A stretch of 16,675 nt of DNA from JABDDM01 sp038240295 (GTDB lineage: Bacteria; Bacteroidota; Ignavibacteria; Palsa-1295). The notes beneath the pieces were generated by a model. The model saw only the letters and a program-made list of their open reading frames with translations. It did not search any database and was not told where the DNA came from. Below are positions 8,877-14,341 of this stretch, one piece after another. Numbering within the stretch: the first letter of the stretch is position 1; each line of letters starts with the position of its first letter. The position numbers were made by a program, and so were the translations under genes. The stretch is from contig JBBSDW010000071.1 of NCBI GenBank assembly GCA_038240295.1, positions 1-16,675 of the forward strand, in the 5' to 3' direction.

Positions 8877-9635
8877 TTGGCCGAACTTCGTATTTACTGT
8901 CATTCCACTGCGGCTCCCTGTTCGCTTCTCGTTGAGATCGAGTCGCAATGGGCGAAAGTGCGGTTGCCCGATCCGGGCGGGGAGCGCCGTTCCATCCCAA
9001 GACTTTTCTTTCGACCCTTTGAAAGTTCGAAAGACATTTTATATCGACTCAGCTCAGATGATACTACAACAGACGAACTACTGGCTGGCGAATTCGATAT
9101 TCACATTCCGCGTCAACTTGCCGATCAAACGAAAGCCCATTGGGTTGCGAGCGCACTCGATCAGTATGTGCTCATACAGCCGATAGAAGAACAGGGTAGT
9201 TTACATTCACCACTGTTTGCGGTCGAAATGTTGGTGCGAACATTGAAGGCGAACGAAGGGCTGCTCGTCTGCGACGGCGGAACACTATTGCTTTGCACAG
9301 TCGATCGCGAAAAGCTCGTACTTGAAGCGCTACCGTTTTCCTTCGAACTCCTTCTGCAAGAGGGGAACAATCATCCGGAATGGCTCGCGTACTTCCCGGT
9401 TGGTATCAAGATCTTTTTGATCGGATCTGATGTCGATACAAATGCACGGGAAGCACTATCGTTGATTCAACCGTACGTGTTCCAATTGTTGCCGATCCAG
9501 AATATCCTTGCACTTGTAGACGTCGACGCGAGCGCGAGAGGAGAGATCGAGGCGAACACGGCATTCTACGCACTTTCGTTAGGGCTCGCTGCGCACCTTG
9601 CCAAAGGGAAGCTGCGGCCACTTCTTATTCGATAA
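8877..9635 (+). CDS. DUF3822-like protein upstream of rsmD
   Basis: I recognise this only tentatively. The 252-residue product has no signal peptide or membrane helix. Its middle reads VRTLKANEGLLVCDGGTLLL, then ALPFSFELLLQEG, then IFLIGSDVDTNAREALSLI. This order of a beta-hairpin, a helix and a second beta strand resembles Bacteroidota DUF3822 proteins, a family with an actin/ASKHA-like look that I recall often encoded just before rsmD and coaD, as here. The function of that family is unknown to me. The start is uncertain: an in-frame stop at 8859-8861 leaves TTG 8877 as the first possible start, with no clear ribosome site; GTG 8958 and TTG 8964 are alternatives. It ends 4 nt before rsmD, so the two are almost surely co-expressed. 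Coding is supported by the long open frame and tight spacing. Confidence 0.7.
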   Translation: MAELRIYCHSTAAPCSLLVEIESQWAKVRLPDPGGERRSIPRLFFRPFESSKDILYRLSSDDTTTDELLAGEFDIHIPRQLADQTKAHWVASALDQYVLIQPIEEQGSLHSPLFAVEMLVRTLKANEGLLVCDGGTLLLCTVDREKLVLEALPFSFELLLQEGNNHPEWLAYFPVGIKIFLIGSDVDTNAREALSLIQPYVFQLLPIQNILALVDVDASARGEIEANTAFYALSLGLAAHLAKGKLRPLLIR

Positions 9636-9639
9636 TCAA

Positions 9640-10242
9640 ATGAGAATCATCGCAGGTGCATTAAAAAGCAGGACGCTTGTTGCTCCGAAGGGGACGAAGA
9701 CGCGGCCGACGACCGATCGTGCTCGCGAGTCACTGTTTAACGTGCTTGCATTGCAGATCGAGTTTGAAGGTGCGAGCGTCCTCGATCTTTTCGCTGGCTC
9801 GGGGGCGCTTGGCTTTGAAGCGCTGAGTCGCGGAGCTACACGCGTGTTGTTCGTCGAGGAAGATCGGGATGCACTACAGGCATTGCAAACAAATCGAACC
9901 CATCTTCGTATGGAATCGGCAACCGAACTCATCCGGGGCGATGTCTATCGAAAGCTTCCAACGATCCAGGGTTCGTTTCGCTTGATACTTGCCGACGCTC
10001 CGTATGACGACGTTATGGCGCGGACGGACCTTCCGCGATTGCTCATCGAATCATCGTTGCTCAACGATGATGGCCTGATCGTGATCGAGCATCGGAAGAC
10101 CGATGCGCTGGAGATCCCACCGGCCTGCGAACGAGTCCGAACCTTGACAGCAGGCGAGGCCGCCTTCACAATTCTTCGAAAGCTCCGGACGGGAGAAAAG
10201 CTCCAGAAGCCAGGAAGTCCCGTACGGGAGTTGGATGAATGA
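9640..10242 (+). CDS. rsmD: 16S rRNA (guanine(966)-N(2))-methyltransferase RsmD
   Basis: RsmD transfers a methyl group from S-adenosylmethionine to N2 of G966 in 16S rRNA during 30S assembly. The 200-residue protein matches the family length (E. coli 198). It starts with the typical MRIIAGALKSRTL, followed by TRPTTDRARESLFNVL. SAM-binding motif I is VLDLFAGSGALGFEALSRGA (about 47-66), with an acidic FVEED at the end of strand 2. The catalytic motif IV, normally DPPY/DPPF, here reads DAPY (119-122), so the first proline is missing. The frame is open upstream to a possible start at 9598, but the conserved N-terminus and the 4-nt gap to the previous stop fix the start at ATG 9640. coaD follows after 36 nt, the usual bacterial pairing. 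Confidence 0.94.
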   Translation: MRIIAGALKSRTLVAPKGTKTRPTTDRARESLFNVLALQIEFEGASVLDLFAGSGALGFEALSRGATRVLFVEEDRDALQALQTNRTHLRMESATELIRGDVYRKLPTIQGSFRLILADAPYDDVMARTDLPRLLIESSLLNDDGLIVIEHRKTDALEIPPACERVRTLTAGEAAFTILRKLRTGEKLQKPGSPVRELDE

Positions 10243-10278
10243 TTCGGTCGTTGCTTCGATAGCACACATATTCGATTT

Positions 10279-10782
10279 ATGGCAACTCGTCTTGCGATCT
10301 ATCCCGGCACGTTCGACCCGATAACCAACGGTCATCTTGACATCATCGATCGGTCGGCCGATCTTTTCGATGAAGTGATCGTTGCGCTTGCGGTCAATAG
10401 TCAGAAACAGCCATTATTCAGCGAGCAGGAGCGCACCGAGCTTATTGGGCAGGCGATCGCAGAGCGGCTGCCCAATCGCACGAATATTCGGATCGATGCG
10501 TTTCAAGGTCTGCTCGTTGAGTATGCCTCGTCAAAAGGAGCCTCGGCTCTCGTTCGCGGCTTGCGGGTGCTGTCGGATTTTGAATATGAATTCCAGATGG
10601 CGCTCGTCAACCGAAAACTTGCCGAGTCGATCAGTACTGTATTCCTGATGCCACACGAGCAATACACCTATTTGAACTCTACGATCGTTCGCGAACTTGC
10701 TCGCCACGGAAGTGTGATCGATTCGTTTGTACCTCGATGTGTGAAGAATGCTCTTGAGAAAAAATTTGTGAACGAACGATAA
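10279..10782 (+). CDS. coaD: Phosphopantetheine adenylyltransferase CoaD
   Basis: CoaD joins 4'-phosphopantetheine and ATP to give dephospho-CoA and pyrophosphate, the penultimate step of CoA synthesis in the cytosol. The 167-residue protein fits the family (E. coli 159). It shows the nucleotidyltransferase TxGH motif at 16-19 within YPGTFDPITNGHLDII, the FQGLLVEYA segment, RGLR at 93-96 followed by SDFEYEFQMALVNR, and the C-terminal YLNSTIVRELA, where family members usually read ISSTxVRE. The ATG at 10279 gives the canonical N-terminus. The stop is 6 nt before the aminotransferase gene, which argues for co-transcription. Confidence 0.97.
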   Translation: MATRLAIYPGTFDPITNGHLDIIDRSADLFDEVIVALAVNSQKQPLFSEQERTELIGQAIAERLPNRTNIRIDAFQGLLVEYASSKGASALVRGLRVLSDFEYEFQMALVNRKLAESISTVFLMPHEQYTYLNSTIVRELARHGSVIDSFVPRCVKNALEKKFVNER

Positions 10783-10788
10783 GACCGC

Positions 10789-12021
10789 ATGAGCGAAGCT
10801 TTGATAGACCCATCCCGCAAAACGCTCCTGCCCCTGAGCGGCCGAATGGAGCACGTCTCCGAAGCCGCCACACTCCGCATAGCCGCTCGGGCGTCCGAGC
10901 TTCGCGCCGAAGGAAGAAAGATCGTTAGTCTTTCGACAGGTGAACCCGATTTTCCGACTCCCGAACGAATCAAACAGGCTGGCGTCCGAGCGATCGAACA
11001 GAACTTTACGAAATACACGGCAGCCGAAGGCATGCTCGAACTTCGTGAGATCGTCGCGGAGAAATTTCGCCGCGATAATCAGATCGAAACTTCGGCCAAT
11101 CGTATTCAAATTTCGAGCGGTGGTAAGCACGCGTTATCGAATGCGATGCTTTCACTGGTCGATCGCGGCGACGAAGTAATTATCCCGTCGCCGTTCTGGG
11201 TGAGTTATCCAGCGATGGTTGCGATCGCAGAAGGGACGACGGTCCTCGCCAAAACCGATCCCGCACACGATTGGGTACTGAGCGCAGATTCGCTTCGACG
11301 AGTGATCACTCCGCGCACAAAGGTCATCGTGCTAAACACCCCGCACAATCCTACGAGCACAATCTATGACCGGAAGGCGCTCGAGTCGATCGCTGAAGTG
11401 ATCGAGGAAACCGGCATCTACGCGATCGTCGATGAACTCTACGAGAAGTTGATCTACGATGGCGATCATCATTTCTCGCTCGGAGCGATTCCTGAGATCG
11501 CCGATCAGGTGATCACGGTCAACGGTCTGAGCAAAGCTTACGCAATGACCGGCTGGCGGCTCGGATATGCTACCGGCCCAAAGCATGTGATCGAGGCGAT
11601 GAATCGGTTGCAGTCGCAGGCAGTATCCCACCCAAGTTCCATCAGTCAGCGCGCGGCGATCGAGGCACTCACGGGTCAGCAGGATGATGTTGAAGTCATG
11701 CGCGTTCGCTTCGAAGCAAGACGCGATCTTGTCTCAAGGTTGATGCGCCAAATTGCTGGGGTCACGTTCACGAAGCCACGCGCTGCGTTTTACGTATTCT
11801 TCGACGTGAGCAGCTTTTTCGGAAAGCAGCATTCGATCGCTGGAAGAGTTGAGACTGCGGATGATATTTGCGATCTTCTGCTTGAGCACTATGGTCTTGC
11901 GCTTGTGCCGGGAGGCTGCTTCGGCGCTCCGAATCATATTCGCCTTTCGTTTGCTGCTTCGGAAGCTGACATCGAACGGGGCGTTGCGCTGATAAAGGAA
12001 GGTCTCGGCGCCATCAGCTAA
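10789..12021 (+). CDS. aspC: Class I (Ib-type) aspartate aminotransferase
   Basis: This PLP enzyme most likely moves the amino group between aspartate and 2-oxoglutarate, linking amino acid synthesis to oxaloacetate. The 410-residue protein has the fold-type I landmarks: STGEPDFPTP near the N-terminus, YTAAEGMLELRE, HNPTSTIYD with Asn187, DELYEKLIYDG with Asp215 and Tyr218, and the PLP lysine Lys249 in GLSKAYAMTGWRLGY. Arg385 in HIRLSFA is the expected alpha-carboxylate ligand. NPTS replaces the usual NPTG. There are about a dozen extra N-terminal residues compared with typical ~395-residue members. Substrate range in this family is broad (some members also use prephenate), so the exact specificity is inferred. 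It is 6 nt after coaD and 14 nt before nadE. Confidence 0.9.
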   Translation: MSEALIDPSRKTLLPLSGRMEHVSEAATLRIAARASELRAEGRKIVSLSTGEPDFPTPERIKQAGVRAIEQNFTKYTAAEGMLELREIVAEKFRRDNQIETSANRIQISSGGKHALSNAMLSLVDRGDEVIIPSPFWVSYPAMVAIAEGTTVLAKTDPAHDWVLSADSLRRVITPRTKVIVLNTPHNPTSTIYDRKALESIAEVIEETGIYAIVDELYEKLIYDGDHHFSLGAIPEIADQVITVNGLSKAYAMTGWRLGYATGPKHVIEAMNRLQSQAVSHPSSISQRAAIEALTGQQDDVEVMRVRFEARRDLVSRLMRQIAGVTFTKPRAAFYVFFDVSSFFGKQHSIAGRVETADDICDLLLEHYGLALVPGGCFGAPNHIRLSFAASEADIERGVALIKEGLGAIS

Positions 12022-12035
12022 GGTTGCACGATCAA

Positions 12036-12881
12036 ATGGAAGCACCGACGCTTGCTGGTAACGAACCACTCCGGCTGAACGAGCAGCACGCAATCCAGGT
12101 GCTTACAAGATTTCTTCATGACGAAGTAACGCGCACCGGATTCTCGAAAGCAGTCCTCGGACTTTCTGGTGGAGTCGATTCTGCACTCTCGACCTATCTC
12201 ACGGTTAAGACGCTCGGCAAAGAGAATGTCCACGTCATCTTGATGCCCTACAAGACATCGGCAATGGCCTCTGCGGGCGACGCGCTTGAAGTTGTCCGCG
12301 ATCTCGGCATATCGTACGAGCTCGCGGAGATCACCGCCATGGCCGATGCTTTTTTCGACGTCCATGCAGAGATGGATCATGTGCGGAAGGGGAATGTGAT
12401 GGCCCGTTTGCGAATGATCACACTGTATGACAGGTCGCAAAGGGATCGATCGCTTGTGATCGGCACCTCGAATAAAACGGAGTCGTTACTCGGTTATACG
12501 ACGCTCTTTGGCGATAATGCGAGCGCGATCAATCCGTTGGGCGATCTCTACAAAACACAGGTTTGGCAACTGGCCGAGGCCGTCGGAGTGCCGCGGGCGA
12601 TCATCGACAAAGCTCCAAGTGCCGATCTCTGGGAGGGTCAAACCGATGAAACGGAGATGGGACTTCATTATCGCGAGGTCGATAAGCTGCTTTACAGGAT
12701 GGTAGATCTGCGCGAAAACGATGAACAGCTCTTCAAGCATGGCTTTGGTCTTGATCTGATCGAAAAAGTCCGCAAAATGATCATGAGATCTCAATTTAAG
12801 CGGAGACCGCCGCTGATTGCGAAGATTGGATCGAGAACGATCAATGTCGATTTCAGGTATCCTCGCGACTGGGGAAATTAG
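12036..12881 (+). CDS. nadE: NH3-dependent NAD(+) synthetase NadE
   Basis: NadE amidates deamido-NAD with ATP and ammonia to form NAD in the cytosol. The 281-residue protein is the short form: it lacks the N-terminal nitrilase domain of glutamine-dependent enzymes, so ammonia is the likely nitrogen donor. Visible motifs are the PP-loop SGGVDS at 44-49, GNVMARLRMITLYD, GTSNKTE, LGYTTLFGDNASAINPLGDL, and APSADLWEGQTDETEMG. The C-terminus reads NVDFRYPRDWG, which I recall from Bacteroidota/Chlorobi-type members. ATG 12036 is preferred over in-frame TTG 12024, because AAGG at 12020-12023 abuts the TTG but sits about 12 nt before the ATG. It is the last gene of the compact cluster; no clear terminator follows. 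Confidence 0.95.
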   Translation: MEAPTLAGNEPLRLNEQHAIQVLTRFLHDEVTRTGFSKAVLGLSGGVDSALSTYLTVKTLGKENVHVILMPYKTSAMASAGDALEVVRDLGISYELAEITAMADAFFDVHAEMDHVRKGNVMARLRMITLYDRSQRDRSLVIGTSNKTESLLGYTTLFGDNASAINPLGDLYKTQVWQLAEAVGVPRAIIDKAPSADLWEGQTDETEMGLHYREVDKLLYRMVDLRENDEQLFKHGFGLDLIEKVRKMIMRSQFKRRPPLIAKIGSRTINVDFRYPRDWGN

Positions 12882-13155
12882 CCACATTAGCCGCGGAAGG
12901 GAAGCCTACTTGCCTTCACGAATTGTATTTGGAACACTTTCAACACTTCCTGCCTTATAAGTAGGCTACTGCTGTCTGGGAGCTTTGAGTTGCTACCGGA
13001 TTCTTTAGGAGGATTCTCGGCCTGTTCAAGCGATCGCTTAAAGGCATCTTCCCCAACAGCACAAGTATACAACATTTCTCGGGGAGTCTTTTAAAAGCGC
13101 GAATTGGCTTTGGCCATTCGTTCTCTTTGGAGGCTGGAACGCTCAATCTGTAACA
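12882..13155. other. Gene-free stretch between nadE and the zinc-ribbon gene
   Basis: I found no convincing gene here. The stretch holds a long-spaced inverted repeat (12903-12967), a 12-bp palindrome AAGCGATCGCTT (13028-13039), a direct repeat of GGATTCT around 13000-13016, a palindrome CTTTTAAAAG (13088-13097), and two strong Shine-Dalgarno-like sites: TAGGAGGA at 13006-13013, and GGAGG at 13129-13133. Neither site has a start codon at normal spacing. No good Bacteroidota promoter (TAnnTTTG) and no hairpin with a T tail is visible. Confidence 0.6.
12903..12967. repeat. 9-bp inverted repeat with 47-nt loop after nadE
   Basis: AGCCTACTT at 12903-12911 is exactly complementary to AAGTAGGCT at 12959-12967. 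The loop is AT-rich and there is no T tail, so it is not a standard terminator. It could be the base of a transcript stem or chance. Confidence 0.4.
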
Positions 13156-13623
13156 ATGCAAACTGTGGCGAAGACAACACGGACTCGGACAAGACGTCGC
13201 ACGAAGTATATTACGGGACTCATGCTCTGCTCGGAATGCACACGCACGGCCCGTAAGGAGATCGTCGGCGAGGCGAAGACGCAGATGGCTGGCGAAGGTC
13301 CGCAGCCCATCGATCAGGATGGCAATGAGCCGCGTAACGAAAACCTCTGGGTTCGCTGCACCAAGTGTCACAACACGATGCTTGTGAACCTGACGGCGAT
13401 GCTCGAAGAAAAGCCAAAGACGCATCAGAACATGACTGCGTCGGAGTGCACCCCATATACACCTCAGCGGATCTATGCGATCGGCGAGGCCGTCTATCAC
13501 AAAGATTGGGATGACATCGGCACAGTGATCGGCAAAGAAGTGACAGGCTCTGGCCGTCACGCCGTTATCATCTCGTTCGATAAGGCGGGCGAAAAGAAAC
13601 TTTTGGAAAATTTCCAACCCTAA
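13156..13623 (+). CDS. Zinc-ribbon protein with UvrD/PcrA-tail-like C-terminal module
   Basis: I do not recognise a named family. The 155-residue cytosolic protein has three parts. A basic N-terminus (RTRTRRRTK, about 9-17) could contact nucleic acid. Two CxxC knuckles, Cys25/Cys28 (LCSEC) and Cys68/Cys71 (VRCTKC), are separated by 39 residues and probably bind one zinc as a ribbon with a long insert. The C-terminal module (about 106-153) reads IYAIGEAVYHKDWDDIGTV, then HAVIISF, then KKLLENF. This resembles the small SH3/Tudor-like tail of UvrD/PcrA helicases (the GdxVxHxxFGxGxV type), which contacts RNA polymerase; CarD-type domains are similar. A role with RNA polymerase or DNA is therefore possible but inferred. 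The ATG at 13156 has no close Shine-Dalgarno; GGAGG lies 22 nt upstream, too far. The gene stands alone and is closed by its own terminator. Confidence 0.85.
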   Translation: MQTVAKTTRTRTRRRTKYITGLMLCSECTRTARKEIVGEAKTQMAGEGPQPIDQDGNEPRNENLWVRCTKCHNTMLVNLTAMLEEKPKTHQNMTASECTPYTPQRIYAIGEAVYHKDWDDIGTVIGKEVTGSGRHAVIISFDKAGEKKLLENFQP

Positions 13624-13643
13624 GGAATAGGGGAAGATCCAAG

Positions 13644-13670
13644 AAAACGCGGCAGAATGCCGCGTTTTTT
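13644..13670 (+). terminator. Intrinsic terminator after the zinc-ribbon gene
   Basis: A perfect 11-bp stem (AAAACGCGGCA with TGCCGCGTTTT) has a GAA loop and runs into six T residues (13665-13670). It begins 20 nt after the stop codon. An ATG in its loop and right arm (13657) is in frame with rpsU but is not its start. Confidence 0.93.
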
Positions 13671-13785
13671 ATTTAGAGCGTTTAGCAGAATTTGGCTCGC
13701 AAGGAACCTAAGGTGCCCGTACTCCCGTTCTTACGCCGCTCTAAGGAAAGAGTCAGGAATTCACTCAAAATTTAGGTATCGAGAA

Positions 13786-13980
13786 GTGGTAGGCATCATC
13801 ATTCAGGAACACGAGCCGATCGATCGCGCTCTCAGACGTTTTAAGAAGAAATACGAACGCGCAGGCATTCTTAAAGAATACCGTCGCAGGACGTTTTTTG
13901 AAAAGCCTTCGATCACGAACAAGCTTCTTCATCAGCGCGCAATCCGCCGTCAGATCCGTATTGCCGAAGACGAAGCATAG
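13786..13980 (+). CDS. rpsU: Small ribosomal subunit protein bS21 (GTG start)
   Basis: bS21 binds the 30S subunit near the 3' end of 16S rRNA and the anti-Shine-Dalgarno region. The 64-residue product matches family length and reads VGIIIQEHEPIDRALRRFKK, then RAGILKEYRRRTFFEKPS, then a basic Arg/Lys tail. The open frame reaches back to 13657, but that start lies inside a terminator hairpin and the upstream residues are not S21-like, so the GTG at 13786, which gives the canonical N-terminus, is chosen. Only weak ribosome-site candidates precede it (TTTAGG about 10 nt upstream, GAGAA adjoining). The leader 13671-13785 has AAGGA-like motifs farther up (for example TAAGGAAAG at 13742-13750), too distant for this start. 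No clear promoter was recognised in the leader. In flavobacteria S21 level is known to affect anti-Shine-Dalgarno access, so autoregulation is conceivable. Confidence 0.95.
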   Translation: MVGIIIQEHEPIDRALRRFKKKYERAGILKEYRRRTFFEKPSITNKLLHQRAIRRQIRIAEDEA

Positions 13981-14005
13981 AACTGTTCCTAGCTCTTTAG
14001 TTTCT

Positions 14006-14043
14006 AAACCCTTCGGTCGCAAGACTGGAGGGTTTGTGTTTTT
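14006..14043 (+). terminator. Intrinsic terminator after rpsU
   Basis: AAACCCTTCGGTC (14006-14018) pairs with GACTGGAGGGTTT (14023-14035) over 13 bp, with two G-T wobbles and a GCAA tetraloop. The sequence then runs GTG followed by five T residues. It starts 25 nt after the rpsU stop codon. Confidence 0.9.
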
Positions 14044-14191
14044 CTCCCACTTTCATTGCAAATGAGCCTAGTAAATAAATTTCGGGTAATTATGCTATTC
14101 TGGTAGCAAAGATCTGTAACTTTTAGGCGCTCTGGCGTTTCTTATAGAGAAGTCGGGCTTCTTACTTTACATGAGTTGATTGAGTTCATCC

Positions 14192-14221
14192 TTTGAGGTC
14201 AAAAAAGTCGACGTATATTTG
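14192..14221 (+). promoter_or_regulatory. Bacteroidota-type promoter of the second surface protein gene
   Basis: TTTG at 14192-14195 and TATATTTG at 14214-14221 are separated by 18 nt. They match the Bacteroidota primary-sigma consensus (-33 TTTG, -7 TAnnTTTG, spacing about 17-23). Transcription would start near 14227, leaving a leader of about 115 nt before ATG 14342. It is the only full match I found in the intergenic regions. Confidence 0.72.
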
Positions 14222-14341
14222 CACCGTTCGTTCAATCTTTCGTGAGAGGTTACTTCGTAAATCTGTTGTTGGCATGGCCGCAATTGACCAGAAGCTCATC
14301 CAAAGTTTCAGACATTACATCTTTATCCAGATTCGATCATA

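Larger units (their letters stand above)
13981..14341. other. Intergenic region between rpsU and the second surface protein gene
   Basis: No gene is supported in these 361 nt. The region holds the rpsU terminator, then about 150 nt of AT-rich sequence with two short hairpins (TGCTA-N6-TAGCA near 14093-14108 and AGAAG-N5-CTTCT at 14148-14162), then the promoter of the downstream surface protein gene and a likely leader of about 115 nt. Confidence 0.7.

Noticed and set aside
8547..8948. Minus-strand open frame across the ComEA-like/DUF3822-like junction
   Set aside because: It overlaps the HhH coding region, shows no motif, and all neighbours run on the plus strand.
9598..9639. Upstream start for rsmD
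   Set aside because: It would overlap the previous gene by 38 nt and add residues not seen in RsmD; ATG 9640 gives the canonical N-terminus.
12882..13155. Possible tRNA, 6S or other structured RNA
   Set aside because: I could not trace a cloverleaf or a recognised conserved core; only isolated short inverted repeats are seen.
12955..13617. Minus-strand open frame (220 codons) over the zinc-ribbon gene
   Set aside because: No domain pattern; the plus strand has CxxC knuckles, a conserved-looking module and a terminator right after its stop.
13657..13785. Upstream ATG start for rpsU
   Set aside because: The ATG lies in a terminator hairpin and the added residues do not resemble S21.
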